Below are positions 10,451-21,588 of a DNA stretch of 64,000 nucleotides, piece after piece (position 1 is the stretch's first letter; each line of letters starts with the position of its first letter). Location of the stretch: contig JAITYX010000139.1 of assembly GCA_021018815.1 (NCBI GenBank), forward strand, positions 496,001 through 560,000, given 5' to 3'. Made by a program: the position numbers and the translations under genes. The DNA is from Talinum fruticosum (Eukaryota; Streptophyta; Magnoliopsida; Caryophyllales; Talinaceae). A model generated the notes under the pieces. The model had not been told where the DNA came from, made no database searches, and was given only the letters and a program-made list of their open reading frames with translations.

Positions 10451-11342
10451 TTTCTTAAATACAGAATTTGTTTCTTTCACAAGGTTAAAGCCACCAAGGT
10501 TAACGAATTTTCTTAATTAACTTTCATCCAAATTATGATTAGTTTAGTTAAATGTAAGTGATGATGTATTTTTCTTGGTTCATATATTATATTATTGTAA
10601 TTGTAGAGACTCTGTCATCTAGTATTCAATATTTTTGTGTTTCTTACGTTTCTTCAAAGCTTTCCAAAAGTATATCTAAAATTTCAGTCATATATATTGA
10701 ATGACATCGAATTTTTTATTTAATTGAAGGGCTTATTCTTTCAATTTATCATAAGTAATTTATTAGTAATTAGTGCAGATAGTTTTGAATATGTAAAAAA
10801 TTGCAACAATGAAATATGATCAAGTGTAAATACATGATGAAAAACGCTAATTATGTTGATGAATGTTGGTCAATACTGATAAGTACTTAATGATGATAAG
10901 TACTTATGATATACTCAAAAATGAAAATTTTCAATTGCAAGTGGTGTTTTCATACATCATGAAGTAATGCATGGAGTACGATACATTATATTCACGAGGC
11001 ACATGTTAACATATTGTTGGATGAAAGCGGAAAATAGGGGATGCATCTAGAGTATTTAGAAAAATAAAAAAATTGTAATTTATGAGACCATCTTTTTATG
11101 GAACAAGAAAATTTTTACTGAAAGAGACTTAATTACATGACATTAGACTAATTAGAGTATTATTATTCCAATCCAGCTAGAGGAAAGGGGAAAAAATAGC
11201 TACTAATTTTGCAAAAAAAAAAAATCAGAATACTAAGACTTAATCATTCTGCGTAATTTATAGTTATGCAACTTAACTAATTTCATACATATTTCTTATT
11301 CCTTTACCAATATTCCGCAATAATTTTTGCCCTTGGATGCAT

Positions 11343-11843
11343 TTATCCTTCCAAACAAAAGTGCTCGCAAATTTCAGCGCAGTTACTACCATCTTCAACA
11401 GAAAAACAAACAAAAAAACAGGATAAGATTAAGTTATAAATAAATTAAAATATTTCAACGAAGAATAATCCTCCAAATTAATTATATCAATATCATAGGA
11501 GATTTGATAACTTACCTTTCTGAATAGTTTTGCAACTTTCAGTGGTGTGGCAACCTGCAGCGCAAAACAATGCCCGAATGTCAGGCTGGTGTTCTTTGGC
11601 CAACTTTACAAAAGCAGATTCATCCTTTTCAGCAATGTCATGCAGGCATTTCACTGGACATTGGAGATCATCAGGACTGCATTTATCAGAACATTCATGA
11701 ACGGACTTCAGCAATGGGAATTTCTCGTGAACTTGCTCATCGTGCTTTTCTACTGATTTAATATTCTTTGCTGAAGCATTGTTTACGTGAATCGCCAACA
11801 TGAATGCAACCACAAAAAGAGTAGTGAATTTGAGGCCTTCCAT
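11343..11843 (-). CDS. Small secreted cysteine-rich (thionin-like) protein, copy 1
   Basis: Two exons on the minus strand: 11843-11516 (328 nt, donor G|GTAAGT) and 11392-11343 (50 nt, acceptor TTGAAG|AT), phase-1 intron, 125 residues. The N-terminus MEGLKFTTLFVVAFMLAI is a signal peptide, with cleavage likely after ASA near residue 26. The mature part has ten Cys: C-x3-C-x6-C-x3-C, about 25 residues, C-x3-C-x5-C, then C-x3-C-x3-C in exon 2. The CPVKCL block recalls plant thionin-like peptides, but the family assignment is tentative. An extracellular or defence-related role is inferred from the secretion signal and Cys framework only. It lies in duplication copy A; its closest relative is at 21003-21500. 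Confidence 0.85.
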
Positions 11844-11928
11844 TGTAATTTTTATATGTCAAAAAGAAATACACATACAAATGAACACAACTCAGATGAT
11901 TTTAATAAAAAAAGTCATTGAGTTTGAA

Positions 11929-11936
11929 ATTTATAG
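11929..11936 (-). promoter_or_regulatory. TATA box of cysteine-rich gene 1
   Basis: CTATAAAT on the minus strand, about 86 bp upstream of the ATG. The same octamer or a near match stands upstream of all four family members. Confidence 0.65.
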
Positions 11937-12164
11937 GCATGTTTTTGCACTGCGATAAGGTGGAAGAATGTGATAGGCCACAATTTTCTCCGTTATTCCT
12001 TTCATCACAAACGTAGAATTTGTTCCCCTTTTTTTGCATATTATTATTACTATTTCAAATAGATAAAAATAGCTAACTTCAACCACAATTTAAGCTTTTA
12101 GTTAAATAAATGGTCACATGAATGATTATGTACTGTTAACAATCAATTTAATATTTTAACACAA

Positions 12165-12218
<54 letters not shown>

Positions 12219-12241
12219 GTTGTTGTTGTTGTTGCTGTTGT
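12165..12241. repeat. Compound (TTA)n(TTG)n microsatellite
   Basis: About seventeen ATT units run into about seven GTT units with one interruption. It is the reverse complement of the compound array at 1875-1964 and lies just past the end of duplication copy A. Confidence 0.9.
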
Positions 12242-12690
12242 TTAATTTATTATGGCAAGTGAGAATTGGATTGCTATTATATATAGTATAAATTATTTAA
12301 TTATTTAGACCAACGACTCATATTAATGGATAAATAATTTTTATAGTTGAGATTACATTAATCACTCCCGTTGTAATATTTCGCCAATTTGAAAAGATAT
12401 ATTAATGTTATATATTATATATAATTTTATCTGAAGTTTAAGAAAATATAATTTTTTACCACGTGCTGATTAAAATTAAAACGAAGTTGTGTCGAAAACA
12501 AAACCAAAAAATCGAAAGGATGAAAGACAAGATATTATTGTATTTTATCTGAACCTAACAACTTGTTTATGTTACTTATCTCTTAAACCAACATAACTAC
12601 ATGCTGCTATTTATCTCTTAAACCCACATAAACTATAATTTGTTTGTCTCCAGATCGCCGTGAAACCAATGGAGCAAAGAAACCTCACAG
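12242..12690. other. AT-rich spacer
   Basis: No gene is visible. A short imperfect duplication (ACTTATCTCTTAAACC near 12574 and TTTATCTCTTAAACC near 12609) lies before the NAC-like segment. Confidence 0.35.
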
Positions 12691-12696
12691 AGAAAC

Positions 12697-12936
12697 ATGG
12701 AGAAAAATCAAAGACACCATGCACGAAAACATGGAGAAAATCAGGATCACAATGCTCGACTTGAAGCAGCTGCTAGCCAGTACTTGAGTAAATTTACTCA
12801 ACTCGAATCTGCTTGGGACTATTTGAGTAAATTTATTCCTGCTTCCCAATATTTAAGTAAATTTATTCCGGTTGGTTATCGGTTCAATGACAACGGTAGA
12901 ACATTAACCCTGACAAAGGAAGAAAAAATGTTGTAG
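12697..12936 (+). pseudogene. NAC N-terminus-like fragment with repeated YLSKF motif
   Basis: An open frame of 79 codons contains three copies of a YLSKF segment and ends with YLSKFIPVGYRFND. FIPVGYRF is the start of NAC subdomain A (L-P-x-G-[FY]-R-F), but the expected NPTDEEL does not follow. The true subdomain A continuation appears 400 bp further on, at 13310-13360. The intervening 12937-13267 has no coding character but includes a TATA-like CCTATAAAATGGCC (13091-13104), so it may be an inserted LTR or the real NAC leader. This is either the original 5' end of the NAC gene or a fragment of a related copy. Confidence 0.4.
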
Positions 12937-13267
12937 CATCCCCTAACCATTAATCCATCATCCTACTCTATATTGGTAGGTTACGGTTAACAGAAGACAT
13001 TAGTAGCAAATATTGTCAAAAGGCTCTGCCATTTTAGTAGAAAATGGGAGCTTGTAATAAATTGGGTTAGTTGTAATAGTAACAAATAGGCCTATAAAAT
13101 GGCCATATTTGTAACCGCATAAATCAATTAAGTTTATGAGTATTTTCGCTAAGCACTTTGAGTGTTGAAAGGTTGAGCGTGTCTCCCTTCCTCTATTAAT
13201 TCCTAAGAGTAGGAAATATAGAGTTCCTGTATCGTTGGGTTGACCTCCAACGTGGTGATTTCGGCCT
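12937..13267 (+). other. Possible LTR-like or NAC promoter segment
   Basis: It starts TGTAGCATCCCC, carries CCTATAAAATGGCC and later CAACGTGGTGATTTCGGCC, words often seen in plant LTRs. I found no matching end with a target duplication, so it could also be the native promoter of the NAC gene. Confidence 0.3.
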
Positions 13268-14678
13268 ATGACTCGATTTCTCGATTCGAAATTTATCTAC
13301 CCCTTCCCATCTGGTGTCATTCAACCCTACCGACGAAGAGCTTACCCTACACTACTTGCTCCCTATGATTAATCTCAGAACTTCCCATTAACGCGATGCA
13401 TAGTGTTAATATTTACAAATTTAAACCCGATCACCTCGCAGGTTTGTTCTTTTTTCCTTTTCTAATCATGACGTTATGTTGTTTAGTTGGATTGAATGTT
13501 TTTCTAAATTTCTGATCTTTTTGAATTTGAACAGCAAATTATGCAGCACAGGGTGACAATGTATGGTACTTTTGCACGTCGATAAACCGGAAGTATCCAA
13601 GGGGATCTCGACCTGACCGAAAGGCCGGAGATGGGTACTGGAAAGCAACTGGGATGGATAAAGAGATAAATCATGAGGGCAGGAATATTGCGTCCCGAAA
13701 GGCGTTGGTGTTCCTTGAAGGGAAGCCTCCTAATGGTCGGAAAACACCATGGCTTATGCATGAGTTTAGAGTTCCTGATTCTTCTACTCAGTCTAATAAA
13801 AAACGGAAGAGGGAAGATCCTGGTGAAGAAGACACTTGTATGAGGGTATGCATAATTAATATTTCGCTTATTCATTCTCAATCATCTACATTTAGATTTT
13901 TGCTATTCTAAACTGTAAATACTAATAAAGATTATACCTTTGCTATTTTAGTTTTTCTAAAATTTATTTATGATTTTAAAAGAAAAAACTATTAGTATAT
14001 GGTTCCTTTTGCTATGATGTCTAACTTTTTTTTAGTTGGATGACTTTGTGCTTTGCAGGATATATAAAAAGAGGGATCGGCCCAAAAAGAGGGAAATCCA
14101 AGACTGACATAAAATCCATTGCAGAAAAGCAAGTAGTTGAGGATGAGGATGATCATACAGGGAAACAAGCAGTCGAGTTGGATCATAAACGGAAGGCGCC
14201 AGTAGTTGAGGCTGATCTTATAGAGGAACAAGTGCAGGTTACAAGAGAAATCTGGACTTGCTCATATGGGAATATTGTCCAGGACAATGCCGTGGTTCCC
14301 AACTACAACCACTCTTATAGCATAAATGTCAATGCCCAAATCCGCAATGATCAATTCCATGGCGGTGAAGCTACAAATTTGAATAACGGGGAATCACTTA
14401 ATGTTCATACCGATATCTATCTAGAGATTCATTCCATATATGATGAGAATCAACAAAACAGTTTAGCTCAAACTTGTTTTGATGGCGATCTAGAGCTTGA
14501 TTATTTATATGACTTCAAATGGTGTAATAACGGCAGTAGTTACCTGAGTGATTACTTGCCGAATACAGAGATGTTAGCCTCTTGCTCGGGCCAAGAGATG
14601 CCAATGTTACCACCAGTACAAACGCTTGATTCGGACCGAAAACACCTTTCGACTCCAAATGAAGGTGTCCGGTTTTGA
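13268..14678 (+). pseudogene. NAC-domain transcription factor gene, frameshifted
   Basis: Three exons fit NAC structure: 13268-13441, 13535-13845 and 14036-14678. Exon 1 has subdomain A (FPSGV, then FNPTDEELTLHYLLPMI) and subdomain B (VNIYKFKPDHLAG); exon 2 has C and D (WYFCTSINRKYPRGSRP, GDGYWKATGMDKEI, LVFLEGKPPNGRKTPWLMHE); exon 3 starts LDDFVLCRIYKK, the normal end of the DNA-binding domain. The frame breaks between FPSGV and FNPTDEEL, again between LLPMINL and ELPINAM (each best explained by two missing bases), and a third time just after CRIYKK in an A5 run near 14091. The C-terminal 200 codons are open and acidic. NAC proteins bind promoter DNA as dimers. With breaks inside the DNA-binding domain this copy is probably dead. 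Confidence 0.75.
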
Positions 14679-14731
14679 AGAATTTTCCAAGTGATCATCA
14701 AAACAGATGGAGCTGAAGAATCAATCACAAG

Positions 14732-15688
14732 TAGGGGTGAGCGGTTCGGGTACCCTCTACCAAAACTAGGAACCTTACCCTTACCCTGTTTGACCGGTTC
14801 CTGAATTTTAGGAACCTTACCCTTACCCTCGGGTTCCGGTTCCTGAATTTTAGGAACCTTACCCTTATCCTCAGGTTCCGGTTCCGGTTCCAGGGTACCC
14901 TATTTACAACAAAATATTAAGAAATTACCTATTTTGTAATGAGAGCACCGACGAGGACGAAGCCGCAAGGGAGAGTTGGGATTGGGAGTGGGAGGAAGGA
15001 AGGAGGCAACACCAACACCGACGAGGACTGGGAGGAGGTCAACGAGCAGCAGCGAGAGAAAGGGCAGAGCAACGCGAAATGAAGGAGCAAAACAGAGCAA
15101 CACGAAATGAAGGAGCGAGAGCGAGCAACGCGAAATGAAGTTCGATTCGTCGAGAGAGCGGACAACGCGAGTCAACGAGCAGCAGCGAGAGAAAGAGAGA
15201 GCAGAGCAATGCGAGTCAACGAGCACCAGCAGAGAGAGAGAGCGAGAGCGAGCAACGCGAGGGGAGAGAGAGCATAGCAACGCGAGAGAGGTGAAATGAA
15301 GGAACGCGAAATGGAGCAACGCGAAATGATGAGGAGGAAGGAGATTAGGGTTTCTAATAAGTTGGGCAAAACATTAGAAATTCAAAAGTAAAAATTTAAT
15401 GGGCCTCAAAACTGAAAATTTCGAAAATTTTAGTAACGGATTCGGGTGCCCACGGTTCTAGAACTCTGTCTAAACGAGTTCCGAGTTCCGGTTCCAGTGG
15501 TTTCATTTTAGGAACCTTACCCTTACCCATTTGACAGGTTCCTAAATTTTAGGAACCTTACCCTTACCCGTTTGACCGGTTCCGGTTCCGGAACCTTACC
15601 CGTTTGATCGGTTCCGGTTCCGGAACCTTACCCGTTTGACCGATTCCGGTCCGGGTTCCGAGGTACCCGTCGGTCGTGCTCACCCCTA
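14732..15688. mobile_element. Non-autonomous hAT-like element in the NAC 3' flank
   Basis: The terminal inverted repeats TAGGGGTGAGC and GCTCACCCCTA bound 957 bp, and a perfect 8-bp target duplication ATCACAAG lies on each side (14724-14731 and 15689-15696). Both features are diagnostic for the hAT superfamily. Inside, both ends carry repeated GGAACCTTACCCTTACC and GGTTCCGGTTCC words, and the middle is a purine-rich minisatellite. No transposase frame is present, so movement would need an hAT transposase from elsewhere. It inserted about 54 bp after the NAC stop codon. Confidence 0.9.
14960..15320. repeat. GAGCAACGCGA-type minisatellite inside the hAT element
   Basis: Irregular repeats of words such as GAGCAACGCGAAATGAAGGA and CAACGAGCAGCAGCGAGAGA fill the centre of the element. 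The Ser/Arg/Leu-rich frames on the minus strand are by-products of this composition. Confidence 0.65.
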
Positions 15689-15737
15689 ATCACAAGGTCT
15701 AGATGAATGATAGAGGTGCTTGTTAGGTTTTTCTCAG

Positions 15738-15863
15738 TTTGAAAAATTTTAGTGAAGTGTTGTAAATACCCTCATTTGATTAATAAAATAAGATAATTAA
15801 TTTGAAAAATTTTAGTGAAGTGTCGTAAATACCCTCATTTGATTAATAAAATAAGATAATTAA
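15738..15863. repeat. 63-bp tandem duplication
   Basis: Two nearly identical 63-bp units start TTTGAAAAATTTTAGTGAAG (15738 and 15801), each ending with AATAAAATAAG, so the poly(A)-signal-like word of the NAC 3' region is doubled. Confidence 0.8.
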
Positions 15864-17093
15864 TTTGAGTAAGACGGGGTTAAAAACGTTACTCAAAGTT
15901 ATGGTCAGCAAAACTTTTTCTTCCTTTTTATTATTATTATTTTTTAACAAAACAGGGGATATTTATACTACCTCAAATCTAAATCCGCCAAGGTTAAGAT
16001 ACTCGGCGGAATTATATGAGTGAATAAGTGTTCTATACCATCTCGTGGTAATGGTATATTCAACTTTATATGAACAATAAAATTTATTTATTTATATTTT
16101 ATTTTTGTTTATGTTCCTTTTATATTGGTTTATGTTCGTTCATTCATGTTCGTTCTTTTATATTCATTTCTTATTTAACAACCCATTTCTCTTTGTTTAT
16201 GTTCATTTCTGTATCGTTTATGTTTGTTTATGTTCATTTATGCTCTTTTATGTTCATTTATGTACTTTTATGTTCATTTCTGCTCTTTTATGTTCATTTC
16301 TCGCTCTTTTATGTTCATTTATGTACTTTTATGTTCATTTATGCTCTTTTATATTCATTTATTCTCATTTCTATTTACATTTTTATTTACATGTGTTTTG
16401 TATGTAAGTTCAAACAAACCAAGTTTGATAGTCTTGGATAAGCTAAGGTCAATTTTCAATTTTTATGAAATAAACCTTTATATTACCTCAAATTTATTTT
16501 ATCTTTTATAATTTTATGAAATAAACCTTTCAATTTTGATGAGGTCAATTTTCAAAGTTTTTACTGATTTATATAAAATTTTATGTGATAAAAGTTTATA
16601 ATTCTATCTCATGAAATTCTATCATACAACTATACAAGAGGGCTTGATAAGATATAAAAAAACCTAAAAGTTCTACCTTAAAATAAAAAAAAGTTATATA
16701 TATATTGTATCAAATGAGAGGAAGGGATAGAGTGAGAGTGAGAGGAATAAATATCAACCATTCATTTTAAATCTAAAAATTAAGATTAAAATAAAGTTAT
16801 TTTCTATCATTCATGAGTATAAAATATGAATTTTTGATTTGGGGTTCAATATGCCCTAAATTAGATTGATTTGTGGTAGAGTTTTCATAAATTTCGGTAG
16901 TATTATCGCCGGAAAAATAAAGAAAACAATGGAGTGTGATTTTTTTAGGGTGGCATAGTGGAGGGAAAGTAATTAGAATTTTTTTATTGATAGATTAATC
17001 TCAGCCGCTCAATTTAATCCAATGATCCATATTTAATCCTCTTACTCTCACCCTATTCATCTTCTCTCATTAGATACAGCCTCTCTCTCTCTC

Positions 17094-17097
<4 letters not shown>
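15864..17097. other. AT-rich spacer with minisatellite
   Basis: No gene. It contains the TTATGTTCATTTATG minisatellite at 16105-16385 and otherwise AT-rich DNA without recognisable ends. Confidence 0.4.
16105..16385. repeat. TTATGTTCATTTATGCTCTT minisatellite
   Basis: Roughly 18-20-bp variants such as CTTTTATGTTCATTTATG recur more than ten times. Overlapping frames of Phe/Tyr/Cys-rich sequence exist in all three frames only because the repeat lacks stops, so they are not genes. Confidence 0.8.

Positions 17098-17166
<69 letters not shown>
17098..17166. repeat. (AT)n microsatellite
   Basis: About 34 AT units, preceded by a short CT run (17082-17094). Confidence 0.9.
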
Positions 17167-17168
<2 letters not shown>

Positions 17169-17358
17169 TAATAGGAAGTATTCCTTTCTTTTATTGCAAA
17201 GGGGGTATATATATTAGTCCAACTGCGAAACATTATAGTAGTCCTCAAATGCCATATTAACAACTAAATTTGGGCTATCGTATACCAAACTTGAGTACTT
17301 GAATCATATAGGGTTGAAGATGCGCTAAATAATGTACTTACTTGTGTTACCCGTCCTT

Positions 17359-18970
17359 TTAGCAAAAAGAAAGAATAAAAGTCAACCGATAAACAGAGAT
17401 ATAAATATCATCGATGATGAGGCCTAGTTCGGAGACTACAGGAGATTTCCCCTTCAGCTTCGAAATAAGAGACACGCAATCGCCTTCGATCACCATGGAC
17501 TTTACACCTAAACGGATTGCTTCAGCTAGTGCAAATTGGCAAGCCCGGGCTTCCTCCATCTCCGGTCCAATAAATCCATCACCGTGGTTAACAGCAGAAA
17601 GGAGTACATCGCCACCACTATCCCTAATCACAACACCCTATCCACGCCCCCAGTCGCCCAGTTGAGCTCCATCAAAATTGATCTTGTAAGTTCCAGCACT
17701 GAGCGGTCTCCATTTCAATGGCTGCACCTCCACAATACTCTCGCACGAACTCCACAGCTCTGTCCGCCACTTTATCCAATAGAACCTCGCCTTCCCCGAA
17801 CAAAGTGGTGTTCCTCGCCCCCAAACTTCCCAGGCCACGACAATAAAAACGTCCCAGTCCGCCCCTAGCTGTTGCTTGGTCAGAATAAAACAGGTCCTCC
17901 GCTAACGCCATGGAGAAGCTTTGGACAGTTGCGGCAAACTGAGATGAATTCCAGATATCTACTGCAAAAGGACAAAAAATAATGCATGAGAATCAGACTC
18001 TGCAACCCACCCACACAGGCTGTACCTCATAGAGAAGTTCTGAATTCGTGAACCAAGACGGTGAGCCGTAGGGAGCCCTCCCACACAGCATCGCCAGGCA
18101 AAAGATTTCATTCTTGGCCGTAGTTGCAGTCCCCACAGAGCTGTCCACCGCCCCTTTGAACTATTACTGCAATCAGCTACACTCTGTCTCCTCCATGTCA
18201 TAACGCATTGATAAGCCGACTTGGCCGTGAGAATACCCGTAGGAGAGTGATGTCACACGACCCTGTCAGGGGTTTATTTACACTGAGCGGTATCTGTTTA
18301 ATAACATCCGCATCCACAGGGTCGAAAATTTCATCTATCATATGTTCATTCCATTCACCATTCTCCCAATTAATAAGATCACACACACGAAGTAATGAAC
18401 ATTGGGGTTTAAGTGGGGTAATCACCTTGAACGAATGTGGGCGCGGGATCCATTTAGATTCCCATATGCTTAGGTGCCACCCGTCTCCCACCCGCCATCT
18501 ACAACCTCTTTTAATGACCCATTTAAAGCCCTATAGACTTCTCCAAGTGTAACTGGGGCGATGTCCAAGATCAGCATCAGAGAGACTACAATGCGGAAAT
18601 TATCTTGCTTTAAGAAGATGCCACACGAGAGAGGTCTCATCTTGCATGATACGCCGCAGCTGGCATGATAGAAGAGCATCATTAAACGCCACCAAGTCTC
18701 TGAACCCTAATTCTCCAGCCTCTTTCTCCATACACAGTTTGTCTAGCCCAATAAGATGTATTTTTGGGACTCCACAGAATTGTAACCTCACCAAAATTTG
18801 TTAATCAATGACTGAATTTCGTCACATAACTCCTTAGGGAACTTGAAAATGCTCATTCCATAAGTCGGGATTGCTTGGGCTATAGCTTTAATAAGTACTT
18901 CCTGACCCACCCATGAGAGATGTTTACCCATCCATCTTGATAACCTCTTGGCGACCCCGCCCATTAGACG
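17359..18970 (-). pseudogene. 5'-truncated LINE ORF2 fragment (RT tail, zf-RVT, RNase H)
   Basis: On the minus strand, blocks appear in the normal order of a plant L1-type ORF2 C-terminal half: an RT-tail segment with GELGFRDLVAFNDALL (18650-18750), the linker WHLSIWESKWIPRP (18440-18485), the zinc-binding region with SFAWRCCVGGLPTAHRLGSR (18040-18110), then RNase H with GTYKINFDGA (17660-17700) and ARACQFALAEAIRLGVKSM (17490-17550). The blocks are in different frames and separated by stops, so nothing is functional. It abuts the NAC scrap at about 19000 and may have inserted into that copy. Confidence 0.8.
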
Positions 18971-19004
18971 CTTTTAAACAACTTTTTGTTTTCTGTGTCT
19001 CTAC

Positions 19005-19190
19005 AATTCAATCTCAAACAATATAAAACAGTAGAAGGATAGGGCCAACAAAAGAGGAAAGTCAAGAATAATGGCCAAGACGACATGGAATCGAATGTAG
19101 AAGAGGAGCAAGTAGTCGAGGATGAGCATGATCTTATAGGGAAACAACTAGTCGAGGTTGATCTTTAATTGAAGCTGTAAGTAGTTCAAC
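19005..19190 (+). pseudogene. NAC gene fragment (start of last exon)
   Basis: This stretch aligns with 14060-14235 of the NAC pseudogene: TATAAAACAGTAGAAGGATAG against TATAAAAAGAGGGATCGG, then GAGCAAGTAGTCGAGGATGA against AAGCAAGTAGTTGAGGATGA, then the AGGGAAACAA word. It keeps KDRANKRGKS in frame, one base longer than the 14.09-kb copy, and then meets stops. The DNA-binding domain is absent, cut off by the LINE fragment on its left. Confidence 0.7.
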
Positions 19191-19589
19191 TTATTATGTC
19201 TTTTGTTTTCTGTTCATGTATTCTTTAGTTTACTAATGACGGTTAGTGATCTTCTCCTCTCTTTCCTCCTCTCTAATATTAATTCTGTATCCACTACTTT
19301 TTTTCTCTTTTCTGGATTGTTGGGGTTGTTACTACTTTAATTATAGCCAGTGGTAAACCCTTTTTACTTTAATTTCTTCTCTTATTTTTTCTCCCTTCCT
19401 CCTTTGTAGAGTTTGGATTTCTTTCATTTTTGTGAGAATTTGTGTCAATACATACAAGTTTTATTAGGGTTATTAATTCGATTAAGAATATATTTTTGAT
19501 TTTTTTACCAATTAGTGTAACTAATTTTTATTGGGAATGATTTAACAATGAAATTTTATATGACTTGATCAAAGTGACGAGTTGTGTTC
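19191..19589. other. AT-rich spacer
   Basis: T-rich DNA between the NAC scrap and duplication copy B. No gene or element end is visible. Confidence 0.35.
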
Positions 19590-21002
19590 CGAAAACATGC
19601 AGTTCGACAGTGAGAGATGGATAGGGAATGTGATGGATGAGATGAGAGTGTCTTTTGTTACTCAGGGAGATGAGATAGAGAGTCTTTTGATTTTGTTAGA
19701 ACTCTATGCTCGAATGTACATTGAGTACCATGGAATGTGTGATATATGAACAAAACCGAACATGCCCTAATGTCACTTGATCGTCAAATAGACAAGGAAA
19801 CTAGCATTCCTAATGTTAAGTATAACTTAAAAGCTCAAGAATTTGTATAGTTCATTTTCATTACACAACTATTTTGTTCAATGGAGGTTGAAAGACATCC
19901 AAATGATGAGAACCAAGGCAAACTCTTACTGGAATAAACCCCACAGTAAGGAAAACAACGAAAACTGAAACTATTATACTTCATTTTCATTGCACAACAG
20001 AGAAATAAGTAGAAAACCCCACAACAGTAAGGAAAACATGTACAGGTTCTAAGAGAAGCATGGATGGAGAATGTGATGGATGAGATCGAGTCTTCATTAT
20101 TCGGGGGTAATATAGAGACTGTCAATTTCAGTATATTCTTGTAGGTTTTGAGTTGTTGCGTACCATAACACTTTTTTCCTTCTTTTATCTCTTTTGGTTG
20201 GTTTCTGGATCGATAAGGAGCATATATAGAATAGAATGGGGCTTTTATAGAAGATCAGGACAATATTTTTTCTTTTTCTTTAGCTCAGTTTTTGTTTTTG
20301 CCTATAGCTTTCGCATAAAAATGGAAAACTGTTTGATCAACAGATCAAAATACAATGTTTTTCAGTGAAATGAAATGTTACAGCTTAGTACACAGTTAAA
20401 AGACCAATGCTCGATTTCCTGCTCAGAACATTAGGGTGGCATCTTAGCTATTTTCGACCTCCTTCGGACCATAGCAGCCATTTCAGCCATTTTTCGGGTT
20501 TCAAATGTCTTGACTTATAACTTATCTAATACTAGTTACATAAACATTTTCAATGGCAAAATGGTGTTTTCCTACATTATGTATTGAGAGAGTGGTTGTT
20601 AGATTGTAATCCATCGAGTATAATATATTGTACTCACGGACACATGTCAACAGAAGTTACACGAAAGAGAAAATAAGTATGTGTTTAGAGAATTTAAAAA
20701 TAAAGAAAAAAAGTTATAATTTATGGGACTACCTTACTAGATAGTTCGTGAATATTACAAAGAATTTCTCATGAGAAAGATTTAATTACATCACATTAGA
20801 CTAGAGTATTATTCCAACCCAGCAGGAGGAAAGAAATAAATAATTAAATAAAACAAACTAAGGATTTTAGAAGAGAATTTAGAATACTAAGACTTACTTA
20901 TTCTGCATGATTTGTAGTTATGCAACATAACTAATTTCTTAATAGGCTTATTTCTTATTCCTTCACTAATATTCCGAAATGATTTTTGCCCTCTGGATGT
21001 AT

Positions 21003-21500
21003 TTATCCTTCCAAACAAAAGTGGTCGCAAATTTCAGCGCAGTTGCCACCATCTTCCAAAACAAAAAAAAAAAAAACAGGATAAGATTAAGTGATGAATA
21101 AATTAAAATGTTTCAACAAAGAATAATCCTCCACATTAATTTTATCAATATCATAGGAGATTCAGAACTTACTTTTCTCAATGGTTTTGCAACTTTCAGT
21201 GGTGTGGCAACCTGCAGCGCAAAACAATGCCCGAACGTCAGGCTGGTGTTCTTTGGCCAACTTGACAAAAGCAGATTCATCCTTTTCAGCAATGTCATGC
21301 AGGCATTTCACTGGACATTGGAGATCATCTGGACTGCATTTATCAGAACATTCATGGATGGACTTCAGCAATGGGTATTTGTCGTGAATTTGCTCATCGT
21401 GCTTTTCTACTGATTTGATATTCTTTGCAAAAGTATTGTTTACGTGAATGGCCAAAATGAATGCAACCACGAAAAGAGCAGTGAATTTGAGGCCTTCCAT
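21003..21500 (-). CDS. Small secreted cysteine-rich (thionin-like) protein, copy 2
   Basis: Two exons on the minus strand: 21500-21173 (328 nt, donor A|GTAAGT) and 21052-21003 (50 nt), phase-1 intron, 125 residues. The start at 21500 was chosen over an in-frame ATG at 21536 because it matches copy 1, has ACCATGG context and opens the signal peptide directly. It is very close to copy 1, with substitutions such as Val/Ile and Glu/Asp and the same ten Cys spacing, so the pair is recent. The phase-1 junction codon here starts with A rather than G, giving Asn for Asp. Function is inferred only from secretion and the Cys framework. It lies in duplication copy B. Confidence 0.85.
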
Positions 21501-21580
21501 GGTAAAATTATATGTCAAAAAGAAATGCACATACAAATGAACACAACTCAGATGATTTAAAAATAAGTCTTGAGTTTGAA

Positions 21581-21588
21581 ATTTATAG
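21581..21588 (-). promoter_or_regulatory. TATA box of cysteine-rich gene 2
   Basis: CTATAAAT on the minus strand, about 80 bp upstream of the ATG at 21500. Flanking bases match the copy 1 promoter. Confidence 0.65.

Larger units (their letters stand above)
8710..12150. repeat. Segmental duplication, copy A
   Basis: Blocks of this segment recur in the same order at 19590-21800: the AGAGATGGATAG...CTCAGGGAGAT block (8727 against 19611), the GAGCTGTTGCGTAC block (8848 against 20148), the AGTGAAATGAAATGTTACA block (9040 against 20364), the GCATCTTAGCTA block (9370 against 20439), the CACATGTTAAC/CACATGTCAAC block (11001 against 20641) and a complete cysteine-rich gene with its upstream 300 bp. 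Copy A is longer, partly because a solo LTR entered at 9806-10250. Confidence 0.8.

Noticed and set aside
14929..15369. Leu/Ser/Arg-rich frames on the minus strand
   Set aside because: They come from the purine-rich minisatellite inside the hAT element.
16070..16511. Three overlapping Phe/Tyr/Cys-rich frames
   Set aside because: All three frames stay open only because the minisatellite lacks stop codons.
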